From contig NZ_VSST01000063.1 of NCBI RefSeq assembly GCF_019402665.1, forward strand, positions 62,001 to 126,000: a stretch of DNA of 64,000 nt, given 5' to 3'. Position 1 is the stretch's first letter; every line of letters starts with the position of its first letter. The notes under the pieces are model-generated. The model worked only from the letters and a program-made list of their open reading frames with translations. It ran no database searches and was not told where the DNA came from. This document shows positions 37,270 through 44,622 of this stretch, piece by piece. This DNA is from Bradyrhizobium canariense. GTDB taxonomy: Bacteria; Pseudomonadota; Alphaproteobacteria; Rhizobiales; Xanthobacteraceae. The position numbers and the translations under genes were made by a program.

Positions 37270-37488
37270 TTATTCCGTCGCGCGCTTGGCCGAAGCCGCA
37301 GCGCGATCGACCGCGTCTTTCGCGGCATCCTTGGCATCGCCCATGGCCTGCTGGCCCTTGCCCTTCACTTCCTGGACCGCACCTTCGCCCTTCATGCGCT
37401 CGGAACCGGTGGCTTCACCGATGCCCTGTTTGGCCTTTCCCATTGCCTCGTTTGCGGTGCCCTTGATCTTGTCGGTCGTGCTACCCAT
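37270..37488 (-). CDS. CsbD-family stress-response protein
   Basis: A 72-residue hydrophilic protein, 'DKIKGTANEAMGKAKQGIGEATGSERMKGEGAVQEVKGKGQQ', the classic CsbD repeat-like pattern rich in Lys, Gly and Ala. Such proteins are induced by general stress (sigma-B in Bacillus, EcfG-type in alphaproteobacteria); molecular function is unknown. AGGAG lies just upstream of ATG 37488. It is convergent with FKBP through the shared terminator. Confidence 0.9.
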   Translation of the reverse strand: MGSTTDKIKGTANEAMGKAKQGIGEATGSERMKGEGAVQEVKGKGQQAMGDAKDAAKDAVDRAAASAKRATE

Positions 37489-37616
37489 GAAATCCTCCTT
37501 GCGGTTTGCTCGTCAGGACAACGTTCGACGGTTATGAGGGTTCCGATTTTGGTATGGCTCGATGTCGCGGCTTTGGGTTAGTTTGCCGCGCACGGAACCA
37601 ACAGAAAGCAAGTCTC

Positions 37617-38129
37617 ATGACCGGTCATGACCATTCGCATTCCCACCATGACCACGATCACGACGATCGCTGGAAACATGACGGCGTGCGCGTCATTCCC
37701 GGCAACCAGCTCGATACCAACGTGCCGTCGACGGCGGGCATGGACCGCGCGGCCGCGATCAATTTCGCGCGCGTCGGTGCGCAGAAATTGTGGGCGGGCA
37801 CGGTCAGCATCAAGCCCGACGCCAAGACCGGCGCGCATCACCATGGCCATCTCGAAAGCGTCATCTACGTCGTGAAAGGCAAGGCGCGGATGCGCTGGGG
37901 CGAGAGCCTCCAATTCACCGCAGAGGCCGGCCCCGGCGACTTCATTTTCGTCCCGCCCTACGTGCCCCATCAGGAGATCAACGCCAGCCGGGACGAGGTG
38001 CTGGAATGTGTGCTGGTGCGCAGCGACGGCGAGGCGGTGGCGATCAACCTCGACATCGAGCCGGTCGAGAAGCCCGAGACCGTGCTGTGGGTCGATCCCA
38101 TTCACCGCGATCCGAACGAGAAGAAGTGA
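37617..38129 (+). CDS. Cupin-domain protein with His-rich N-terminus
   Basis: A 170-residue protein. The first 18 residues are a His/Asp run (HDHSHSHHDHDHDD), a likely metal-binding tail. The rest is a single cupin with metal-site motif 'GAHHHGHLESVIYVVKG' and the second motif 'GDFIFVPPYVPHQEINAS'. The ATG at 37617 is preferred; the frame is open further up without support. Enzymatic activity, if any, is unknown; similar cupins bind Zn, Mn or Fe. Confidence 0.82.
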   Translation: MTGHDHSHSHHDHDHDDRWKHDGVRVIPGNQLDTNVPSTAGMDRAAAINFARVGAQKLWAGTVSIKPDAKTGAHHHGHLESVIYVVKGKARMRWGESLQFTAEAGPGDFIFVPPYVPHQEINASRDEVLECVLVRSDGEAVAINLDIEPVEKPETVLWVDPIHRDPNEKK

Positions 38130-38260
38130 GGAACACCTGAAAGCCAGCGGGTTCTGTGCGACAGAACCTCGCAGGCAGGGGTCCAAAAAAGGTCCGGAAG
38201 CCGTGTCGGATCGCCGCTTGGCCATCCGTCCTTGGGCAGAACCCCGCCCAAGGAGCTCCG

Positions 38261-38689
38261 ATGCCCAGGATGATTTTCCTCAATCTGCCCGTGACCGACC
38301 TCAAGCGCGCCACTGCCTTTTACGAGGCGGTCGGTGCGACCAGGAACCCGCAATTCAGCGACGAAACAGCGAGCTGCATGGTCTTTTCCGAGACCATCTA
38401 TGCGATGCTGACGACCCACGAGAAATTCCGGCAGTTCACGCCGAAGCCGATCTCGGATGCAAAGACCTCAAACCAGGCGCTGTTCTGCCTGTCCGCCGAT
38501 AGCCGGACCGAGGTCGACGATATCGTCAGCAGGGCCGCGGCTGCAGGCGGGGTGGCCGATCCCAGCCCGAAGGACGAATACAGCTTCATGTACGGCCGCA
38601 GCTTCGAGGATCCGGACGGCCACATGTGGGGCGTGAACTGGATGGACATGGCAGCCTTCCCGGCGCAGTCCGACATGGCGAACGCCTGA
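38261..38689 (+). CDS. VOC/glyoxalase-fold protein
   Basis: A 142-residue protein with the vicinal-oxygen-chelate pattern: 'IFLNLPVTDLKRATAFYEAVGA' at the N-terminus and 'YSFMYGRSFEDPDGHMWGVNWMD' at the C-terminus. It lacks a clear HxE pair at the start, so whether it is a metal enzyme or a binding protein is open. AGGAG lies directly upstream of the ATG. A second, unrelated-branch VOC gene follows 40 bases on. Confidence 0.85.
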   Translation: MPRMIFLNLPVTDLKRATAFYEAVGATRNPQFSDETASCMVFSETIYAMLTTHEKFRQFTPKPISDAKTSNQALFCLSADSRTEVDDIVSRAAAAGGVADPSPKDEYSFMYGRSFEDPDGHMWGVNWMDMAAFPAQSDMANA

Positions 38690-38729
38690 TCTAGCGCGCG
38701 AACATCACAACTGAAGAGGAGCATTCACG

Positions 38730-39218
38730 ATGTCGAAGGTCGTTCCCTGCATGTGGTTCAATGGCGATGCCGAGGAAGCCGCGAAGTTCTACGTCTCGCT
38801 CGTGCCGAATTCGGCGATCACGCATGTTCAGCGCAACGTTTCAGATGGCCCGTCCGGCAAGGAAGGCTCCGTGCTCGTCGTCGAATTCTCGGTGGCGGGA
38901 CAGCCTTTGGTCGCGCTCAACGGCGGCATGAAAATGGAATACACCCATGCGATCTCGCTGATGATCCATTGCGACGATCAGGCCCAGGTCGACAGCGTCT
39001 GGAATGCGTTCCTGGCCCATGGCGGCAAGGAAGAGCAGTGCGGCTGGCTCAGGGATCGCTGGGGCGTGGCCTGGCAGGTCGTGCCGAAGGTGATATTCGA
39101 ATTCCTCTCGAGCCCCGACAAGGCGGCTGCCGCACGCGCGATGCAGGCCATGATGAAGATGGTGAAGCTCGACGTGGAGACCTTGCGCCGCGCGTTCGAG
39201 GGCAAGTCGGCAGCGTGA
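38730..39218 (+). CDS. VOC-superfamily PhnB-like protein
   Basis: A 162-residue protein of the PhnB / 3-demethylubiquinone-methyltransferase-like family: 'PCMWFNGDAEEAAKFYVSLVPNS' at the start, 'SVLVVEFSVAGQPLVALNGG', and 'QCGWLRDRWGVAWQVVPKV' at the end. Despite the database name it is probably not a methyltransferase. An ATG start at 38730 with GAGGAG upstream. It forms a short operon with the preceding VOC gene. Confidence 0.88.
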   Translation: MSKVVPCMWFNGDAEEAAKFYVSLVPNSAITHVQRNVSDGPSGKEGSVLVVEFSVAGQPLVALNGGMKMEYTHAISLMIHCDDQAQVDSVWNAFLAHGGKEEQCGWLRDRWGVAWQVVPKVIFEFLSSPDKAAAARAMQAMMKMVKLDVETLRRAFEGKSAA

Positions 39219-39234
39219 TGTGGAAGCCACAGTA

Positions 39235-39328
39235 TCGTAGGGTGGGCAAAGGCGCGCTTGCGCCGTGCCCACCATTTTTTCTCGGCGAGAGAAAGTGGTG
39301 GGCACGCTCCGCTTTGCCCACCCTACGA
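39235..39328. repeat. Palindromic repeat, GTAGGGTGGGCAAAG type
   Basis: Perfect 17-base outer arms TCGTAGGGTGGGCAAAG (39235-39251) and CTTTGCCCACCCTACGA (39312-39328), with an inner GGCGCGCTTGCGCC hairpin on the left. The sequence type is a familiar intergenic repeat in Bradyrhizobium. It lies between convergent genes and may serve as a terminator. Confidence 0.85.
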
Positions 39329-39342
39329 GATTGAGCCCGCCG

Positions 39343-40506
39343 CTAATAATTGATCCGCAGCCCCACGCCGCCATGGATGGTGTTACCCACTGGCTGCGGG
39401 CCGAGCGTGCCGTTGGCGAACAGGTCCACGATCCAGCCCTTCTGCATGCGGAAGCCGAGCCGGCCGCCATATTCGAACCAGCCCTGGTTGCCCATGGTCG
39501 GCACCACCACGCCGTCGCCGGTCACGGTGGCGACGATGCCGCTATGGCCAGCGAACGACTGCACCCAGCCGCCATTGATGTTGGCCTCGATATTGCTGCC
39601 GTAGAGATGCGTCCACTGGCCGCCGATCTTGACCAGGCTGGTGCGGTCGGTGCCGGTCGCGATGCTGGCATCGAACGGATTGAACGCCACTGCGCTGTCG
39701 GTGTAGCCCGAGACGCGCTGCCAGAGCTGCCAGACCTCGATCGAGGCGGCGACCTCGTCGCGGGGCGACACGCGGCTCATCCAGCCGGCGCGGCCGTAGA
39801 CGGCGTAGTTCGCGGCGTTGGTCGAACTCGTGACGCTCACCGGGCCGAGGCTGGTGTTGTAGCTGCGGGTGTAGCGCGCCTTCTCCCACGGCGTCAGGAT
39901 CGTGCCGACGTCGAAGAACGGACGCGACGAGCCCCAGTCGGTGAAGTCATAGCGTAGCGCGAATGCGCCGATCGGCGCGTTGGTGATGTTGTAGCCGCCT
40001 TCGCTGTATTGCGTGTAGGCGATGCCGGCGAGCAGCGACAGATTGTTGGTCAGCTCCTTGCGGCCGTGGATGCCGGCCGAGAACGAGCCGGCGGAGCCGA
40101 ACGCGCTGACGCAGTTGCTGCAATTGACCTGCTCGTTGACGCCGAGCAGCACCGTGCCGAGCACTCGGTTGGTGATCATCTGGTTGAAGCGCTGGTTGGC
40201 GAGGTCGCCGATCGAGCCGCCGCTGGAATCCGCGCCGGTCGGCGTCGGTGTCGGCGTCGGGCTCGGCGAAGAGGACGGATAAGGGCTCGGCGACGATGAC
40301 GGGTAGGGGCTGGGCGCGGGCGAGGGGCTGTAGGTTGTCGTTGGAGAGGGTGAATATGTCGGCGAAGGGGAGGGCGTCGGCTCTCCGCACCCGGATTCGC
40401 ACGTCGCCCCCTGGGCTGCCGCCGGACGGGCATCCAACGCGACAAACGCAAACACGGCGGTCAGCACGCTCGCGACGATGAAGCGCCTGACGTTGAATAC
40501 CGCCAT
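39343..40506 (-). CDS. Outer-membrane beta-barrel protein with Pro/Ser/Thr-rich linker
   Basis: A 387-residue protein starting at ATG 40506. The signal peptide is residues 1-31 (ends PAAA). Residues ~36-95 are a low-complexity Pro/Ser/Thr/Tyr tract made of PSPT, TYSPSP and SPSPYPSS units, then a short linker. From ~125 to the end are alternating amphipathic strands with many aromatics and a final 'GVGLRINY', typical of an outer-membrane barrel (autotransporter-like). The barrel would sit in the outer membrane with the tract outside or in the periplasm. It starts two bases after the FecR gene stop, so they are one operon. The function is unknown. Confidence 0.75.
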   Translation of the reverse strand: MAVFNVRRFIVASVLTAVFAFVALDARPAAAQGATCESGCGEPTPSPSPTYSPSPTTTYSPSPAPSPYPSSSPSPYPSSSPSPTPTPTPTGADSSGGSIGDLANQRFNQMITNRVLGTVLLGVNEQVNCSNCVSAFGSAGSFSAGIHGRKELTNNLSLLAGIAYTQYSEGGYNITNAPIGAFALRYDFTDWGSSRPFFDVGTILTPWEKARYTRSYNTSLGPVSVTSSTNAANYAVYGRAGWMSRVSPRDEVAASIEVWQLWQRVSGYTDSAVAFNPFDASIATGTDRTSLVKIGGQWTHLYGSNIEANINGGWVQSFAGHSGIVATVTGDGVVVPTMGNQGWFEYGGRLGFRMQKGWIVDLFANGTLGPQPVGNTIHGGVGLRINY

Positions 40507-40508
40507 CT

Positions 40509-41210
40509 TCAGCGTCCGCACAGCATGCCGTCGTCGTGGACGGCAGGCGTGATGGTCGGCGAGGCGTCCGCATATTGGTTGACCGCGCACAGTCCCGCGC
40601 TCGCGGCGCAGGTCGCGGCAAAGGTCCAGGGCGGCGTATTGGTCTTACTGATGGAGACCTTGCCGCCGGTCGAGCTGATGATTGCGGTGTCGCCGGGCTG
40701 GGTGAGCTGCACGCACTGTTGGCTCGTCGTGCAGACACTGGCGGCGCCGTCCTGCAGCACGACGACCGAGCGGCCGCGCTGGGACAGGATATCGAGTGTA
40801 GTACCGCGCACGCCGATCGTCGCAAGCGGGGTCGTGATCTTGTAGGCGGTCTTCTCGGAATGTCCGGTGACGAAACGGAATGCGCCGGTCGTCATGCGGA
40901 TCGCAACGTCACGATAGCTGTGCTCGTCGTTGAAGACGGTGCGGTCGAGCTTGAGCGTGGCGCTCGGACCGAGCGACAGATTGGTGCTGTCGGCCATCAC
41001 GAAGCGCGCTGCGCTGCCGGCGCCGGTGCGCACGGTCTCGTCCCGCAGCATGCTGTCGCCAATGCTGATCGGTGTCGTGGTCGCGGCCACGCGAACGACC
41101 TCATTCTGGATCACGACGGCTTCCCCGACGCGCGTCTGCGCCTGCGCGCAAGGGGCCACGCACAAGGCGATCGACAACAGCGTGGAGAAAAGCCAGAAAC
41201 GCAAATTCAT
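40509..41210 (-). CDS. Exported FecR-domain protein
   Basis: A 233-residue protein with a signal peptide (residues 1-24, cleavage after AQA). A FecR domain at ~45-160 is visible as 'VRTGAGSAARFVMADSTNLSLGPSATLKLDR', 'GAFRFVTG' and 'YKITTPLATIGVRGTTLDIL'. It lacks the cytoplasmic and membrane anti-sigma part of classical FecR, and no sigma factor is adjacent. It is therefore the free periplasmic type found with surface-protein systems. The C-terminus has a Cys pair region ('CAASAGLCAVNQY'). It is co-transcribed with the downstream barrel gene and divergent from the mannosyltransferase gene. Confidence 0.85.
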   Translation of the reverse strand: MNLRFWLFSTLLSIALCVAPCAQAQTRVGEAVVIQNEVVRVAATTTPISIGDSMLRDETVRTGAGSAARFVMADSTNLSLGPSATLKLDRTVFNDEHSYRDVAIRMTTGAFRFVTGHSEKTAYKITTPLATIGVRGTTLDILSQRGRSVVVLQDGAASVCTTSQQCVQLTQPGDTAIISSTGGKVSISKTNTPPWTFAATCAASAGLCAVNQYADASPTITPAVHDDGMLCGR

Positions 41211-41333
41211 TTCGCAACCGATCGATGTGTCCCTGATCGTACCGGATCGCGCGCGCTTGCGATGTGGCGGAATTATCACAAGCAGCGCGAGACCTGCGCT
41301 ATGCTTAGTGACAGTCGCGGCAGAATGCGTTCA

Positions 41334-42692
41334 ATGAAAACTGCGATGTCTATTATTCTCGGCGGTGACGCAAATTTGCCACGCAAAACATCCCCACAAA
41401 TGCCGCTCGACTTGCCCGCGGTTCCGAAGGTGTCGCGGAGCGCAGTGATTGCTGTCGCGATTTTCCTGGCCGCGCATCTCGCCCTGCTGATCGGCTTGAC
41501 GACGCCGGAGAAGTTCGTCTTCGACGAAGTGCACTACGTGCCGGCGGCGCGGCAGATGCTGGCACCGACGATGTCGCAACCGATGCTCAACCCGATGCAT
41601 CCGCCTTTGGCGAAAGAGCTGATCGCGCTATCGATAGCGACCTTCGGCGACACCGCGCTGGGCTGGCGCTATCCCGCGACATTGTTCGGCGCGCTCGCGA
41701 TCGTCGCGATCTATCTGTGCGGCCTCGCACTATTCGCCGCGCAAGGGCCTGCGATCGCCGCTGCGCTGATCGCCGGCTGCAATCAGATGCTGTACGTGCA
41801 GGCGCGCGTCGCGATGCTCGACATTTTTGCGCTCGGCTTCGGCCTGCTCGCAATTGCCGCCTTCATGCACGGTTTTCGAAAGGATCGTCCTCATGCGTTG
41901 TTCGCGGCTGCCGGCAGCCTGTTCGGCTGTGCTGCCGCCTGCAAATGGAGCGGCCTATTTCCACTCGGAATCTGCATCGTCATCGTCGCGGTGATTCGCC
42001 TGATGCAGGGCTGGCACACCCTGTTTGCCGACGCGAAGCCGGGGGATTGGTACCGGCCCGACCTCTGGCCCGACTTCAGATTACATCACGTCGTGCTCTG
42101 CTTCACCGTCCTGCCCGCGATGACATATCTTGCGGCCTTCGTCCCGCTGTACGGCGTGTCGCTGCCGGATCTGGTCGAGGCGCAACGCCGGATCTTCGCC
42201 GACAACACCACCACTGCCATCGCCGGCCACACTTATATGAGCGCGTGGCCGTCATGGCCGCTGCTCGCGCGCCCGGTATGGTTCCTGTTCGACAAGACCG
42301 CGGACGGCAATGTCTCCGCGATCGCCTTCCTCGGTAATCCCCTGGTGCTGTGGCCGGCGCTGCTCGCGCTCGCCGTCGTGCTGCGCGACTTCGTCGTTGC
42401 GCGCCGCCGGGATGCGTTCCTGATCGCGGTCTTCTATTTCGGGTGCTGGCTCGCCTGGGCGTTGCTGCCGCGCACGCTCGCCTTCATCTATTACTATCTG
42501 CCGGCTGCGACCCTGGCGTCGCTCGCGCTGGTCTATGTGCTGCGCCGGGACGGACTGCCACGCTGGCTGCTGTGGGCCTATGTCGGGGTCGCCGCGATCG
42601 GCTTTGCCGCCATGCTGCCGATCTCGGCGGCCTTCATCGGCACGTCGATGCAGACTTTCAACCGGCTGATGCTCTTCCAGAGCTGGATATGA
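41334..42692 (+). CDS. Protein O-mannosyltransferase (PMT) family glycosyltransferase
   Basis: A 452-residue multi-spanning membrane protein. Family marks: the acidic pair D64-E65 in 'FVFDEVHYVPAARQM', 'MHPPLAKELIALSIATFGDTALGWRYPATLFGA', 'ARVAMLDIFALGFG', and 'GSLFGCAAACKWSGLFPLG', the PMT-specific KW-G-F block. It would use a polyprenyl-phosphate sugar to glycosylate Ser/Thr of exported proteins or another acceptor. Starts at ATG 41334; 41301 and 41400 are alternatives. It is divergent, by 123 bases, from the FecR/barrel operon whose product is rich in Ser/Thr/Pro. Confidence 0.85.
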   Translation: MKTAMSIILGGDANLPRKTSPQMPLDLPAVPKVSRSAVIAVAIFLAAHLALLIGLTTPEKFVFDEVHYVPAARQMLAPTMSQPMLNPMHPPLAKELIALSIATFGDTALGWRYPATLFGALAIVAIYLCGLALFAAQGPAIAAALIAGCNQMLYVQARVAMLDIFALGFGLLAIAAFMHGFRKDRPHALFAAAGSLFGCAAACKWSGLFPLGICIVIVAVIRLMQGWHTLFADAKPGDWYRPDLWPDFRLHHVVLCFTVLPAMTYLAAFVPLYGVSLPDLVEAQRRIFADNTTTAIAGHTYMSAWPSWPLLARPVWFLFDKTADGNVSAIAFLGNPLVLWPALLALAVVLRDFVVARRRDAFLIAVFYFGCWLAWALLPRTLAFIYYYLPAATLASLALVYVLRRDGLPRWLLWAYVGVAAIGFAAMLPISAAFIGTSMQTFNRLMLFQSWI

Positions 42693-42695
42693 TAT

Positions 42696-42728
42696 CGCCG
42701 CCTGCCGGGGAACGACAGGCGGCGCCTT
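42696..42728. terminator. Hairpin terminator between PMT and OmpA genes
   Basis: A nine-base stem CGCCGCCTG (42696-42704) and CAGGCGGCG (42716-42724) followed by CCTTTAT, located directly after the PMT stop and before the convergent OmpA gene. It probably serves the PMT gene. Confidence 0.7.
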
Positions 42729-42748
42729 TATGGGCGGTGACCTGGGAA

Positions 42749-43390
42749 TTACTTTGACGCGGTCTGGGTGTCCATGTTCACGACCTGGACGCGGCGGTTG
42801 ATCGGGTCGGCGCCGTTGGCGGCATCCTTCAGCTTGGTCTTGCCGTAGCCGACGGTGACGAGATCGGTGCCGGTGAGTCCGTAGTTCTGCACCAAATACT
42901 TCTTGATGGTGTCAGCCCGCCGCTCGGAGAGCCCCTGATTGTACCCCTCGGTGCCGACCGCATCGGTGTGGCCGGCGACCACGAAAGTCGAGCCCTTCAG
43001 CGAGGGATCGGACAGCGCCTTGCCGAGCGCCTGCACCGACGGCACCGACGTCTTGGCGATGTCGGCCGAGTTGTAGTCGAACTGGATCTCCAGATCGATC
43101 TTCGGCTTGGTCGCGGCGAGCTCGGCAATCTGCTCGCGCTCACCCGTCGACAGCGACCGCGTCGAGCGGTTGCGTACGGTGTTCAGGAACGTCGATTCCT
43201 TGGCCTGCACCGCCGGATCGACCTGCGGACCTGCGGAGAGCCCGCGGGTCGCGGCCTTCGGCTTCAATGCATCCAGGATCTGGTTGGTCGAGACATTGCC
43301 GTCGCCGGCCATAGCCAAGCCGGCTGTCATCGACAGAATGGCCGAGAGGGTCATCGCCTTCAGTGCAAAAGACTTATTGAAACTAGTCAT
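42749..43390 (-). CDS. OmpA-family peptidoglycan-binding protein
   Basis: A 213-residue exported protein with a signal peptide (1-~28, ending LAMAG). The C-terminal OmpA domain (~95-205) shows 'IQFDYNSADI', 'VVAGHTDAVGTEGYNQGLSERRADTIKKYL' and 'VGYGKTKLKD...NRRVQVV', which bind diaminopimelate in peptidoglycan. There is no barrel, so it is periplasmic or lipid-free, unlike OmpA itself. ATG 43390 is chosen at the signal; the frame is open further upstream without support. It is convergent with the PMT gene. Confidence 0.9.
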   Translation of the reverse strand: MTSFNKSFALKAMTLSAILSMTAGLAMAGDGNVSTNQILDALKPKAATRGLSAGPQVDPAVQAKESTFLNTVRNRSTRSLSTGEREQIAELAATKPKIDLEIQFDYNSADIAKTSVPSVQALGKALSDPSLKGSTFVVAGHTDAVGTEGYNQGLSERRADTIKKYLVQNYGLTGTDLVTVGYGKTKLKDAANGADPINRRVQVVNMDTQTASK

Positions 43391-43823
43391 TGTCGTATCC
43401 TCGTTGTGACGCCTGATGGCTATTTGATGCTGCAAGCATAGGGCAGGTTCAAAACCCCTGGTGTGATCTTGGTCACAGTGGAAACGGGGCCCTCCGAGGC
43501 CATGGCAGCGAATTTCAAGCGGTTTCGGGTTCATGGAGGGCCGACCCGCGGTCCACTCCGAGGACCGACGCTGACGCGTGAAGAGAGTGGTCGCACGCTG
43601 CCCCGCGAGCGTTCGAGCCGTCGCAGTCCTGTCGTGATCCGCATCACTGAGGACCGCCGCGCCCAAGTGCCACTCGGGGCCCCGGTTCACTCAGGGAAAC
43701 CTCTGCTGACCGATTGTCGCAAAGCCGTCGCGTGATGGCCTGTCTGCGGACAATTTTTCGGCCAGATGGACGCCTAGGGCGGAGCCTCCGACAAGCGCAA
43801 CGAAGGGAGCCGAGTTCCAGCCA
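43391..43823. other. Intergenic, no convincing gene
   Basis: About 430 bases. A 90-codon rightward frame (43463-43735) is arginine-rich and lacks a credible start site, so I do not call it. The promoter of the ompA-like gene must lie at the left end. Confidence 0.4.
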
Positions 43824-44138
43824 GTGCCGAGGCCAAGTGATTATCAGTTCTATCGCAGTGGCCCGCCAGATCGGACCGTGTCCCTGAATTCCATGCCCAT
43901 TTACATCGGGGCCGCGATGATCGCGGTGGCGATCCTGCTGTCGACGCTGATCACGGGGCTGACCTCCCGCTATGTCGGGCTTCAAGCGCCGACCGACGAG
44001 AACATGTGGCTGGTCGATCGCCTCACCGGCAACGTCTATCGCTGCCAGGCGGAGGAGCGCGGCAAGGCCTCGTGCGAACCCGATGTCGCCACAGGCAGCG
44101 TTGGCGACCGGTCCAAAGCCCCGAAAGCCGGGCGCTGA
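43824..44138 (+). CDS. Small inner-membrane hypothetical protein
   Basis: A 104-residue protein starting GTG 43824. It has a polar N-terminal 24 residues, one transmembrane helix ('IYIGAAMIAVAILLSTLITGL'), then a periplasmic-looking tail with 'ENMWLVDRLTGNVYRCQAEERGKASC', two Cys that may pair, and a disordered basic end. I recognise no family beyond the WLVDRLTGNVYRC segment, which recurs, from memory, in rhizobial small proteins. The start is uncertain. Confidence 0.6.
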   Translation: MPRPSDYQFYRSGPPDRTVSLNSMPIYIGAAMIAVAILLSTLITGLTSRYVGLQAPTDENMWLVDRLTGNVYRCQAEERGKASCEPDVATGSVGDRSKAPKAGR

Positions 44139-44257
44139 GCGCTCCGCCTTCGCACCGCAGCAAGAAGATTTTCTTCTCCCCGAAACGTCTTCGCCGGAGA
44201 ATACGTAATGCGAAGGCCGGTATGACGCCGGTTTCGTTTTACGGAGGAGACCTTTCG

Positions 44258-44506
44258 ATGAAAATATTGCTCACAGCCGCAGCTTTGGTCGCGTTCGCCG
44301 TTTCCCCTGCATCCGCCGCGATGATGGCGTGCACCAGCGATAATATGATGAAGTCCGCCGCCATGATGGGCGGCACGGCGGATACGCCAGCCAAGACGGC
44401 CATGAACAAGGAAATGGCCATGGCCAACACCGACATGAGCAACGGCAAGATGAAAAGCGCCTGCATGCATTACATGAAGGCGCAGAAGGCCATGTCGATG
44501 AAGTAG
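44258..44506 (+). CDS. Small Met-rich exported protein
   Basis: An 82-residue protein with GGAGGA at good distance before ATG 44258. The signal peptide is residues 1-21 (ends PASAA). The mature part of about 61 residues has 15 Met, many in pairs (ACTSDNMMKSAAMMGG), plus two Cys and one His. Met-rich periplasmic proteins often bind Cu(I) or Ag(I); that is an inference here. The C-terminus is basic and helical. It lies after a small membrane-protein gene and upstream of ycaQ. Confidence 0.75.
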   Translation: MKILLTAAALVAFAVSPASAAMMACTSDNMMKSAAMMGGTADTPAKTAMNKEMAMANTDMSNGKMKSACMHYMKAQKAMSMK

Positions 44507-44622
44507 GCGCGGGTAGCGCACCTTCCGACCGCGCTGTCAGCAGATGGCAGGGCGGTTTTTCCTTGTCCGCTCCTTGATCGGCTTCTTGCCTGGATGCGAA
44601 TCCCGCTACACTGCATTCCGCA

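Noticed and set aside
39235..39328. Possible CRISPR-like repeat
   Set aside because: Inverted arms occur once each and there are no regularly spaced direct repeats; it is a palindromic intergenic repeat.
40536..41333. N-terminal extension of the PMT frame
   Set aside because: It runs antisense through the FecR gene; PMT homology begins after 41334.
43463..43735. 90-codon frame after the ompA-like gene
   Set aside because: Arg- and Pro-rich with no ribosome-binding site or homology.
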